Assembly (NCBI RefSeq): GCF_030463565.1
Contig: NC_134643.1
Location: forward strand, 17,807,606 to 17,871,605
From: Pelecanus crispus
Taxonomy: Eukaryota > Chordata > Aves > Pelecaniformes > Pelecanidae
Direction: 5' to 3'
DNA length: 64,000 bases
Below, one piece after another: positions 12,901 to 24,300 of the stretch. A program made the position numbers and the translations under genes. The notes beneath the pieces were generated by a model. It had not been told where the DNA came from and made no database searches. It was given only the letters and a program-made list of their open reading frames with translations. Within the stretch, counting starts at the first letter, position 1, and each line of letters opens with the position of its first letter.

Positions 12901-14699
12901 CCTCTGGGCATGCAGCAGCCATGCGGACGTGTACTCAAGGAAAACTTGCCGGCCCTGTCATGACGGAGGTAGTTGTCCTTGCCTCAGGAGGATGTCCAGT
13001 AGCACACCAGGATTTGCCAGCAGCCTTCACCTGCGGGCTGGTGCATGTGTGCGGGATCAGATGTGTGCCCGTCTCATGGTTGGGGGAGTGTATATTTTGG
13101 CACATGGCAAATCTCGCAGTGATGTGACAGGGACAGTCAGAGAATGCAGATTCACTGATCTGGCAGCTCAATTTACGAGCTGCAGCCTGTGCACCTCTGA
13201 ACTGTGTGTTTGATATTAGTAAAACGCATTTCTAAAAGCGACATAGGTTTGAACAAATAGCCAATCTGACTTACAAAACCTGAAGCAAAGGACGAATCCA
13301 TGTCAGCCATTGGTGACCAGTTCCAGGAGTGAATTCCCCTCGCCGTTAAGTGTGCCCCGCTCCCCAGCTCTGTTCACTGGCTTCCTCTCTTCTGTCATCC
13401 TGAGATGCTTTTACCTGTCTGCTTTTACTTCCAAAGCCCTTCACAGTTCACATCCGTCTCCTATAGCCTAAGCTTACCCTCTTGCCTTGTTGTGTTTTCA
13501 AAGTAGCAGCTTCAGGCCTCCTTCTGTGCCTGCTTCAGCTAGGGGAACCTCCCTTCATCATTTTCAAAATAAATGATTGTTCAGTACTACTCTGTGACCC
13601 GTTGTCCAAACTCCCTCTCTCCTGCAAAAGCCTTGATGACAGTAAGCTTCCAGCGCACTGAGGCCATTACCTGTCACGCAACCCCAATCGCCTGGGGTTT
13701 TTCCTACTACTCAATGTATGTAGGTCAGAATGCCTAAATCCCTCTCTCTTCTCCTGTACTTCAATGGCACATTTACAGGGGAGGGACCATCCTTTTGCTT
13801 TCACTTGTAGTATTATTCATGCTATATGGTTTATGACTGGGGTCCCTATGTCCTAGGACAATGTATTTAATGTGCTAATCATCTATTTTTTTATTATTCT
13901 TTTGTGTGCTGTTCTTCAGAGAGCATCATCGAAGCTTTGCTTCCGTGTTAAAGCATGATGAGGTGGTACCTTAGCAAGGGTGTTTGCCTGAGTAGGGTAA
14001 CACTGGCGGAGTGCTGCATAGGTACAGGAACACTGATTCCGGCACCCACGCCCGCCCGCTGAGAGCTGACATGGGTGTCTCTGGTGCTACACTGTGCTTT
14101 GTAAGTGCTCCTTGAGGTAGGCCATGTAGGTCTTCTCAGAAACGTTTCAGTTTACGTACCCCTCCTGATTATGGATGGATACCAAAATAGGGTACACAAT
14201 ACTTGTAAGAATTGTGTTGTCTACAGGTACTAGGTAATTACAAATGTGTATCTATCTGTTCCTAAGTATTCAAAATGTCTCGCAGCTCTTCTTTTCTTAT
14301 TAGGATACTGTTTGTTAGTTTAGACAATGCTGAAATTCGGGGTTTAAGCTGAGTTTAACCTCCAAAAGTTTGGACTATTGTTCCCAACAGCCACTGCCCC
14401 TCAGAGCTGCCAGTCCATTAACCTGAGCTCATCAGGAGTAGGCAACCATACAATTAACAAAGAGTTCAGCAGAGACTGCCAATTGGCTGTATTTCCAGAA
14501 AGCTTGCAGGTTTTCTGAGTGGAGTTACTTCCCTGAAAAAGTGGGAGTATGGAATGTCCCCATCAAGGATGGGCTGGTGTATGTCAAGGTTGGTACTGAC
14601 ATGAGGTATTAATGAATTATGGAAAAGTAAGCAGTGGTTGAATTAAATATATTGGTACAAGATTGAAGACTGAACCAGTTTGTCCTGCAACAAAGGATG
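9949..14699. other. Intergenic, no gene recognised
   Basis: Apart from the second TPRKB poly(A) signal at 10187-10192, no reading frame here shows a family signature or splice-site context that I recognise. The only salient feature is a 17-base run of G at 12706-12722. Base composition is AT-rich with patches of moderate GC (10.4-10.7 kb, 12.9-14.1 kb). Unrecognised old repeats or regulatory DNA may be present. Confidence 0.5.
12706..12722 (+). repeat. Poly(G) run of 17
   Basis: Seventeen consecutive G residues in otherwise unique intergenic DNA; capable of forming a G-quadruplex. Confidence 0.95.
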
Positions 14700-15327
14700 C
14701 TTACAAATACAGTTTATTTCATGGTTTTATTCCTGAGTTTACAAAGGCATTACCATAAGTTAAAAATATGCAGACGCAAGTCCCATATAAACTCTCTTCA
14801 GCAACGGAGATGAGAATTTGAGACTTGTTCAGAGATCTTCCTTTGCCTGCAGGATAGCTGGTTTTATTGATTTTTTTTTCCCCTATGTTGTTGTGACATG
14901 GCAGATTATTTGCCTGCTTATAGTGTATGTTTTACCATCGATTGGGACAAGTAGTCTTAGCAGAGGTAGAAACTGGACAACTTAAATTAAAAAAATGGAA
15001 AGCTGGGGTGGATATACAAAACATTGACCAATAAAAACATAAGTTGAACTCTTCTTCTTGCTAGCATATTGTGCTTGAAGTAAGTTTCATATGCATGCAA
15101 AGGGTAATATAAACGTGTACAGTGCAAACAGGTGTACATTATTCACAAAGTCACATTCTGTACATTGCCTATTAAATTGCTTCACAGATTCAGTTCCACA
15201 GCGAGCAACAGTTTAAGCAGTTTGAAGTAAACTGTAATATGCTGAGACCATTTTTTTTGTATGTCCTGGGTATGGATAATTGACACAAATATTCCTTTAA
15301 ATATTTGACAAAGAAAGCATATTGCTG
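14700..15327 (-). other. Possible 3' UTR of the 15.3 kb microprotein gene
   Basis: This AT-rich stretch follows the TAG stop and contains two minus-strand AATAAA hexamers near its far end (14713-14718 and 14726-14731 as TTTATT). No other open frame or repeat is seen. It is assigned only because of its position next to the candidate exon. Confidence 0.35.
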
Positions 15328-15517
15328 CTATAAGGATGAATCTTTACTTGACCAGGCTCCCCAAAGCGCCATTAGAAGGATCATGACAAACACGGTGTAA
15401 AGGGCAAGGACTGTAGCAAGATCATCTCCATGCTGGTGCTTGAACCCAGAGGTGCTGTGCCAGTTTTCACTTTTTTTCCCATTGGTTTTCTGTCTGTGAG
15501 CATGCAGAGAATGCATC
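15328..15517 (-). CDS. Candidate single-pass membrane microprotein, last exon
   Basis: A 62-residue frame runs from ATG at 15516-15514 to TAG at 15330-15328. A good splice acceptor lies immediately upstream on the minus strand (T-rich tract then gttatgacag; exon starts at 15517), as expected for a terminal exon carrying the whole coding sequence behind a non-coding 5' exon. Residues 1-32 are polar and basic (MHSLHAHRQKTNGKKSENWH...). Residues 33-55 form a clean hydrophobic helix (LATVLALYTVFVMILLMALWGAW) with acidic GDD just before it and a short SSKDSSL tail. Possible minus-strand poly(A) signals lie at 14726-14731 and 14713-14718, implying a 3' UTR of about 600 nt. I do not recognise the family, and the 5' exon was not located. 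Chance occurrence remains possible. Confidence 0.5.
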
Positions 15518-18500
15518 CTGTCATAACAAAAAGCAAGACTAAGATTAAAAATTATTCTTTTTTATTAACAGTTCAATAGTGTTTATAATAAAGTCCAGAG
15601 TGTGCACTGTATCATTGACTAGATTTGGGAAAGAGCTCTTCAAACTGTGTGGGGCTAATAAAGTAATTTCTATAATTGGAAATGGAAAACATTTACCAGC
15701 CATTTGGTAATTCTCTCCCACTGACAGGCAGAGAGACTGGGTATGGGCTTGTTAGAGGACGCACAGTGCTCTTACTCTTCGCTGTTGATACGGATCAGTT
15801 GTATGAGAAAAAACATACCCTTTCATTTTGCAATATTGTGAAAGCGGCAGGGTTTAAAAAAAAATTAGCAGTTTCCAAAACTTTAATCCATGGGAATAAG
15901 CACAGCGTGCGATACATGAGCTTCCCATCCTGCTCTGATAATGTGTTTCTATCTCTGCTTTTCAGAGGGGACTCCCCTCAGCAGTCTGTGTCAAGCTATT
16001 CATTAGCCAAAGATACCAGTCAGGAGCATAGTTAGTCCTACACAAAGCGTATCTGCAGGATTCTCTGGAGTAACATTTTACATTGCTTTGCCACCTTTCT
16101 GAAATGGTTTGAAAGTAGAGGTGTTAGCCTATGGTAACTGACCTCCAGTTACTGTTATCGCCACTGAAAATTGCCTGCTAAGCCCCAGTGGGCCTCCTGC
16201 TTTTTTTTTTTTAAGAGAAAAAAATGTTGGATGTCCACAATTCCATCTGAACTGGAATGCCAAAAGGAGATAATCAATTTGTGATTTTCATGTAGCTTAG
16301 GAAGGGGACTGAGAAGTATTAGATGTATTACAGCTATGGTTCATACATGTTCCTGCTGTTACTAGCACAGCAGAGTAGGAGTTACCAAAAATGTTACTGC
16401 AGATAGAGCTTACAAGTGAAGAGCTTTTACACACAAATGATATTTATATACTTATGCACACTTGGAAGAGAGCTGTCAAAACTGATTTGTTAAAAATGAA
16501 AGACTAGGAAGTGTAATCTGCAAAGGTAATTCATCAATAAAACAAAAGTTCTGCAGCTGAGATTTTACAGAAAGTAGTTGCAGAATTAGAAATACACATT
16601 TAACGTTCATATTAGGACAAGGGCTACCTTCTGTCTTGTGTAACTGCAAGTCAAACAATACAGTTCATGATCATCTGCCAGCATAATGTGAAGACCACGA
16701 GAGCAACATTCTCCCTGTCAGTAGTTTGCTTTCCTATTGCTACCTGGGGTCAATGCAGTATGTGCAGCTTACCTCCTGGAAGCGTTCATGGTGTTTTGGT
16801 GATTGAGTTCCCAATGAATCAGATTTCTTCTTTTAGAGAGGAAAAAGTTGTCCTTTTTTATCCTCTTGTTTCCTTGAACAAAAGAGGAAAATCTTCATTC
16901 AGTACCAACAAAAGAATCTTTCTTCCAAGCCCACCAACTTGACCAACGCTAATCTGGGAGTGCTTGATAGGTGTCAATCAAAGTTCTCAAATTACTGGTT
17001 GTCTGAAGCTAATTTTGACATAGTTCTTCAAGAAATTCCCTGGAGCAGCTCACAAGGCAACTAACAAGTAATCCTAATGACTGGCTTCTTTCAGCTGCTG
17101 GGATCCCTCCTTATAAACAGTAGCTTGCTGCTAAGCATTGCCAAATTCATAGCAACACAAGTAATGCACAGATGGAGGGTGCTGGTTATGAAAAATGCAG
17201 GATGAGCTGTAACTTGGAACTACTTTCTATTAGATCATAGGCTATTTTTGGGTAAAACTTAATTCCTTTCTACAAATGTAATTTGGTTTAACTTGCCTGG
17301 AGTTAAATTTCAAGCCACCATCACTTAAATGTGCTCTAATATTCAAATATTTTTATGAAAAAGTAGGTGCCTTCTTTAATAATCTGTTGACTTTTATAAC
17401 AATCGTATTCAGTAAGCAGTCAATAGGCAGCATATCAGCACAAAAGAAAACAATTGGACATTTAGGGTTAGTAACAAAGTCACATACATCCTGTTCTTCC
17501 CTGACCACCTGGAGCCATAATTAATAAGAGGCTGTGCGTATGCCGAAGGGCTCCCAAAGCTGGGCATTGCATGATTAGCTGGGTTAATGGTGGCTTTAGT
17601 ATAAAGCCAACGGTCCAGCAACTATCTGTAGGGCTCATGAACATTTAAATTTGTAGTTTAGAAAAACAGGCCAAAGGCCTTCTTTCCCAAAACGTGAACA
17701 TCGTCTTGCATTGCATCATCTTTAAACTGCAAAAAAAAAAAAAAAAAAAAATTCTTTCTCATTTAAATGTTAGTTTAAGCTTATTGCCGCATATAATTGC
17801 TGTTAAGACAAACCTGAACTTGTAGGTCTGGTGCATTTCTAGAGGCTTTTGCCTTTCCTTCACATAGCATTTATGTCTGTATAGAAATCAAATTGGTTTC
17901 TTTAGTTTCTGTAAAATAATTAGCAATTTCTAAATATATCTTGGGATAGCACACTCCGGAAAATTAAGACTGAGCTTGTTTACTTATACTCTTATTGGTC
18001 TTGAAACTCTTCTCCATAAATAACATTTATAAAAAGAGCTATTTTAATTTTATTGAGAGTGTGACCGTTTAATGGAAAGTGAGTCTCCATTCTGTTAAGT
18101 AAACTTGTTACAAGACTAGTACGTCAGTGTGCATTTCAATAGAAGCGTACGTGCTGTTTACTTCTAACGGCTACGTGAGGAAGACTGTGTCACTGGAACC
18201 AGTGGGGCTACTGAGGACATCATATCATTATTTGCTATTAGTAATATATTAGATATAGAAAAATAGAAATATTACAGTGAGCTAGAGAAGGAAATTCAGA
18301 CATCAGTAAAGAATTACTGACTTGAATCAATTCAGGCTTTTTCAGACCTGATCCTGAGAATATTGGCAGTTAAAACTTTTGGATTCTGTTTTCTTAAATA
18401 ACACATACAGAGCAGTAGACGCCGCAATAAAAGCTGTACACTGAATTTTTCCTGTATGTTTTTAGTTTTCTTTTTACATTTTTTCTACTTCGGTCCTAAG

Positions 18501-19600
18501 ATCTATAGCACTTACAGCCTATTTGCCTTTGCCCATTAGTTTCATCTTGGTTTTCTGTTTCTTATTGATGCTTTCGCTTTTTGACTGAACTAAGCAAAAT
18601 GAGTTACATACAAGCCTCATCTCAGAAGTGTGAGATTGTTGATTTTTTGTCATATAATAAAATCTGGAGATCTACCAACTTTTATTCTGCTATTGTATCA
18701 TAATTCTCTTTGTGGAAAATTATCCTTCATAATGCCCATGGTCCAGTTTTGTTAATACAGCCAGAGACCCTCGCTCAACTTACTGAAAACAAAATTGCTG
18801 TTGCACTATTAGTGAGACATTCTGTAGGCTAAAGCAATGCAAGAGAAGAACAGTAGGCAAAATCATAGAACTGAAATTGTTACATCAGGAACAGTAATTC
18901 AGGGACCCATGAGGAAAACACCAAAGAGAACAGGTATAAAATCTTGAGATAAAAAGCTGGAAGACAGAAATTGTAATAATGAGGACTGGCCTGTTCTATG
19001 AGCAACAAAGCCTGACACTTCCCTACCTGACTGACCACTGCCTGCCAGGGGGGACTCCTGGGGTGATGGGGAGGGAGGAAAGGCAGGAGGTGAGCATGTT
19101 AATACTCAGCCTCCTAGTAGCCTATTTGTCCCAGCCATTTACTGTGCATATTAGCCAATACATAGGGTATCTGCTATATACTCAAGTTGCATATACACTG
19201 CTTGCATGGCACCATGAAAGATACCGAAATATAAGTGGCCAAGTAGAGAAAGGGTTATGAAATATTTTGTCTATATGAAAATCTGCTGGTCATGATGAAC
19301 CATTCTTACTCAGCTGCTAAATTCCAGTCCAGTGTTTGTTAGTCATCTCGAAATACTCAGAACAGAATACATCACTTGGCTGCAGTTTCTGAGGCCATGC
19401 ACGTATTAGGAGAAAACCCTAAGCACCGCACAGCATTAAACGTCAGAAGAAACGTGGAAGAGTGGCGTTTTACTGGTGTTTCTTACTGACACGGGTCTAC
19501 TTTTAAAACTGTTCCATCAGTCAGCCCATATTAATTAGCAGTAGTTGGGACTGACACCCAGGAGTCTCACTATTCCTTAGCAACAGGTACATATCCCTTT
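15518..19600. other. Intergenic, no gene recognised
   Basis: Frames here lack splice context and recognisable domains. A 21-base poly(A) run is at 17731-17751, but no upstream AATAAA or retrocopy structure was seen. If the 15.3 kb exon is real, its intron and 5' exon must lie in or beyond this stretch, possibly as far as the CpG island near 20 kb. Confidence 0.45.
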
Positions 19601-19699
19601 GGTGCAGTTAAGTTACTCGGACAATCAAATCCAGCAAAAGGTGTGGAGGGAAGAAAAGGAGTCCATCTCCACCCTCCACCGTAGCAGGCATGGCAGCTG

Positions 19700-20850
19700 T
19701 GCTGGGAGTCACCCTGAGGCCCTGCTCCGCAGCAGGGCCCTGAAGCCGAGCGCTTCAGGAGTGCCCAGGCAACTCCTGGGCTCCTCGCAGGTCCGGGCCG
19801 CAGATACCAACTGCAGGCACCAATCTGCCTTCACGTCAGGCGCACGGAGCCTTTCCCCTCCACTGCTGCCGTGCTCAGCCGGGCAAACCGGGCTCCGCAG
19901 CGACAGGCGGCGGGGATGAAGCAGCAAGGCCGGGGCCTGCGCTCGAGGAGCGGCGAGCGCCAGAGGAGCGTCCCGGCCTGCGAGGCGGAGCGGAGCAGGA
20001 GGGGCCGCGACCCGTACGTGGCTGCAGGCAGCCATCCAGCCGCCCCACGGGCACCCGCAGCAGCCCGCTGGCCTTGGGTGCTGTGACGCTCCGGGCGCCC
20101 ATCTCCAGTTCTACCAGCCCATGAGTAATTACATGTGCTTAATGTGTTAAAAACTGGCCACGGTAAGCGGCTGAGGCCCCGCAGCGGGGCGCAGGCCCCT
20201 CGCGGCGGCCGTTGGGGCGCCCCGCCCAACTACAAGCCCCAGAATGCCGCGGGCGGCGGGGGGGGGGTCGTTATCGTTCGAACTCGCCAATGAGGACGCG
20301 CGGGGCGCGTCACGTGATCGGGGCGCGATTTCAAACGTCCAGGCGGCCTCGCGGCGCCGTGTCCTGCTCGGGGGCCCCGCGGAGGTGAGCGGAGCGGGCG
20401 GCAGCGGCCACCGGCCCTCGGCCGCTTCCCCGGCGTCGCGGTGTGGTGTCCGGAGGCCTTCCGCCGAGGCCCGGCTATAGGGGGGGGGGCCCTTGCGGTG
20501 GGGGCCCGCCTAAGCGAGGTCGCCTGAGGTGGGGCGGTGGGAGGCCGGCGGGCGGCCCGGGCGGCTCCTCGCCACTCGCGGGGCTCCGTGTGGCTTGTGA
20601 GCGGCTCCGCCCACGCCGGGCAGCTTCTCCTCCCCCGACTCTGTGTGTGTGTGGGGTCGCCTCGGCTCCGGTGGGCTCTGCTGAGCTGCCCCGTGAGGGA
20701 CCAGTCCTGGTAGGTCCGTGCTCGGCGTTAATCCCTTCGGTCTGGCCGCACCGCATGAGGTACTCTTCCTCAGGGTCTCCTGGCGAACCTGAGCGGGTTG
20801 CGTTAAGGTAGGGGCGAGTCTACCTTTGCTCACAGGAAGAACGTATTTGA
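19700..20850. promoter_or_regulatory. GTSE1: CpG-island promoter of GTSE1
   Basis: A GC- and CpG-rich block covers the presumed GTSE1 start. The 20-nt element ACTACAAGCCCCAGAATGCC at 20229-20248 fits the ZNF143/THAP11 (SBS/ACTACA) motif. A TTCGAA lies at 20277-20282, a CCAAT box at 20287-20291, a CACGTG E-box at 20311-20316, and TTCAAA (the complement of the CHR element TTTGAA) at 20330-20335. CCAAT boxes followed by a CHR are characteristic of G2/M genes under NF-Y and DREAM/MMB control, fitting GTSE1's known expression. The non-coding first exon probably ends at 20384, before gtgagc. Confidence 0.7.
20340..20384 (+). other. GTSE1: GTSE1 non-coding first exon (3' end)
   Basis: The sequence gcggag|gtgagc at 20379-20390 is a strong splice donor just downstream of the promoter elements. 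The first coding exon starts with an acceptor at 21355, so a 5' UTR exon ending at 20384 fits. The transcription start is not visible; the left limit is approximate. Confidence 0.55.
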
Positions 20851-21360
20851 TGGGTTTCTGGCCACAAGTGAAAAAGCACAGTCTTCAGCACAGCACGCGC
20901 TTCCTCTGCGGAGCAGGGATGTGCTGAGGCTCGGTTATGCCAGTCTCGAATTAATGCTGTAAAAAGCTTTTCTAGCCTGTGGGGTGGCAGTGTTCTGCTG
21001 CAACTGTCTAGCCGTGCTGCCCATTGCAGCTGTACTCATATAAGGAGTTTAGCTGCTGAATGTAGAGTTTGCATTAAGGAATTTCAGAAATCCTGGGTAT
21101 CGCTGCTGTATTTGAAGGCTTTTTACAGAGGTTGCAACACTTTACATATACATAGTCTCATAGATAATTTGATAGTATGTTTCAAGAGAGGATGGTGAGA
21201 TGTGTGACATCCCATAAAACATGTCACGAAGTGTAACATATAAGAATCTTCAAAGGGAATGTTTACCTCCTTGCTCATTTGGCAGTATCATAAGATTCTG
21301 TGACCTTATTGCTGTTTTTTTAAACCTACTGCATAGCCAATTCCGTATTTTCCAGACACT

Positions 21361-24300
21361 ATGGAGGAAAGAAGAGAAATGGCAGCACATTGCTCAAGTC
21401 ATGCGATTGAAGAAAAACTGGGTATTTGCGTGAGCAATGGTAGGTGGAGAGCATGTTGGGATATTCTCTACCTGGTGTATCCCTGATTAAAGGCTAAGAC
21501 AGTTCAGATCAGTAGACCTCCTGTATCTGCTTTGTATCTTGTTCTGTGTACTTGTTTCCTCGCATGGGCTGCTGCTGTCAGTCTCAGACTTACAAGCCTC
21601 CTTGAGCTTGTGGAACACTGGTGCTAGAGCATGCATAGTAGTGACAAGATGCCATCAATCTCCTTTCTATATATCTAATCTGAGCTCCTCCCTTTTGCTT
21701 ACCTGTCTGCGGATTCAATTAATATTTAGTGCATATATTAGCTAATAGGAAAACTAATCTTTCTCACTGGCTCCTGTTACTGTCCTGTGGTGGTCTGAAC
21801 CAGAAAAGAACTGACTGATAGGATAACTGTATTGTCATATAGCTCTAGATTATATATTCTCACTTTTCTTGATTGGAGGCTGCTGATACCCTTTCCCACA
21901 GCCAGATCCCATGTTCCTATTATGGATGCTTAGAAATTTGCGTTGCAATCTTTCATGATATTTGGGCATCTATTACAATTATGATCATATTCACAGCTGT
22001 ATCTTCAATTTCTTTGACCTAAAACATGTTTTTATTATTGTAATTGTTTAAAATTGGTAGCTAAAACTTTCTTTGCCATTGATATCAGCTTCACCAAATT
22101 GTCAAAGCAAAATGCAATCGTTTTTATTGCAAATCTCCACTGTGACAAAATGCTTGTTGTTATAGTTTCAGACTTTCCTCTTCTGACTGATGAAAAGTTT
22201 GATTTTGACCTTTCACTCTCTCCAGCAAGGTAAGTGAAGGGTAAATACACCTTGAAAATAGACACATGTAAGGTGCTGGGCTGACTTATTTTTCTTCGTA
22301 GTGGAAATGAAGATGAAGTTTTTGTTGGACCTTTGGGACACAAAGAAAAATGTATTGCTGTCAATATTGAAGCAAAACAAAGTGCTGAAAAAAAGAGTGT
22401 GACTGCTTCTGATGATAAACTCTTGTGGAGTCCACTTACAGGAGAGAAATTTGTGGAGATTTTCAAAGAAGCTCATTTATTAGCACTGCAAATAGAGACT
22501 GGAAGCAAGAACGAACAGACTAAAATAAGCCTGTCAGAAGAACAGGAAAACAGGATTATAGAAAAATTTGTGGAGGACTCAAAGTCAAAACTGAAAATAC
22601 TGGGAAACCAAAACATAGAGAAAACTCCCAGGGCTGTTAAGAGGGAGACATACTGTGTGTGGGATACCCCAGCATCTCAGCTGCCACCTTGTTTTCAGAA
22701 GGAATCAGAAAAACTTTTGTCAGATGACAAAACACATGCTCTTCATACTCCTCCAAACAGAAGCCCTGTTAAAATTCCTGTATCTCCTACAAAAATTGCC
22801 AGTTCACCTCTGACACAAGAACTGAAAACTAAGGAAAGAAATATGAAGGCAACTGGCAAACTGCCAATAGCAAAACCTTCATCTACTCTTGGAAAAAGCA
22901 ATTTGACTATTGAAAAGGTAAAGAGAGCTTCAGGGCAACGTTTTCTTTAAACATGGCCTTTGTGTGTTTTAAGAATGTTTAAACTGTTTACAAGCTTTTA
23001 TTTTTAAAAGTAAACTTTAATCTTCTGATGTTTTTCTTCCTCATAAGATCCTTAGGCAGGAAATGGTATTATATATAAAGAAGAAAAGTCAGGGCAGATA
23101 CTGCGGTATAGTAGCCAACTAGTTTATCTGTTATGACAATGGAGGGCATCTGCAGGCAAATTTCCATTGTATTCTGGTTTTGTGAATGCCATCATTCCTG
23201 GCTTCTGTTTAAACGCAGTTTTGTTGCTGGTAAAATTACTGCACTGTTCTTAGTGACTTAATGTGCAACAATGGCTTTGTCTACTGTTAACCCTTGTCAA
23301 TGGAGGTGGTGCTGGGGGGGAAACCACAATTATTTTGGTAGGACAGGAAAATCTCTTAGCTCTAGTTCTGTCCATAACTTGTCTCAATCATGAAAAGCAC
23401 TGATTTAATGGTATTATGTTTAGGATATGGCTGTGTGACTAACTGAAAATGTATTCTAGGATAGTAGGGAAATAGTTGTGTTAGTGACCTTGTGTGCACA
23501 AATCCCAGTCTCTAGATAGAATATCTTCTGGATTTTATTGCTCTACACCTTATGGCTTAGGCTCTAGTACATGCTGCAGATTTTACTTGAATATGTGATG
23601 TAGGCTCCTTGGGAACCATCACCTATAGAAAATAGGGGACCTTTTGATTCCTTTGTGGTATAAGTCTCTTCTTGATTTTGGGTGCTATAAGAAAAGGCAC
23701 AGTCTTATTGCTTTAACTAGCCAAATTGTACCACACTGTCTAAATAGACAGTTTGGATGATGCAGTCTACTATTGTCTCATTTTTTGGAAAGCTAGAGTA
23801 AAGCAGAAGAACATGAATTAAATGGAGATCTCATAGTTGTAAGGAACAGCTCTTACAGTATGTAGGTGAATGTGATTATATTAAATTTGTGCTGATGAAT
23901 TGTTGCAGAACTGTCCTTAGGTTGATGACCAATATCTGGGTTCAAGCATGTTCTAGTACTTAGCAAATACACTCACGAGACTAACTTTAAACTATACTAG
24001 TCTAAAGGACTAAGGACTTGACTGGGTTCAAAGGCTTCTTCATTGACTGTTGTCTTGGTTTCTTAACAAAACCAATTTGTGTAAAAAACTTTATAGTAGT
24101 TTCTAGAAACACTAGTAGCTTTTAAAATGTTGCATTGAAATTTGCAGCCCAAACCAGGAAAATATACCAGCATTTCTACAAAAAGAGACTTGAACAGCAT
24201 GGGATCATCTGAAGATCTAATCTCTGATAGATCTAGTGCTGCTTCAGATGTCTTTGAGTCTTCATTCAGCGGCAGTTCCTCAGTGCAAGACAAAAAAGCC

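Noticed and set aside
15676-16035. A 119-codon plus-strand frame
   Set aside because: No recognisable domain, no splice or promoter context, and low-complexity AAA-rich codons; treated as chance.
17731-17751. Poly(A) run considered as a retrocopy tail
   Set aside because: No AATAAA shortly upstream, no coding remnant and no target-site duplication seen.
19599-20833. Overlapping frames on both strands near 20 kb
   Set aside because: GC-rich CpG-island DNA gives long chance frames. None has conserved residues, and the GTSE1 start is at 21361 by splicing and phase.
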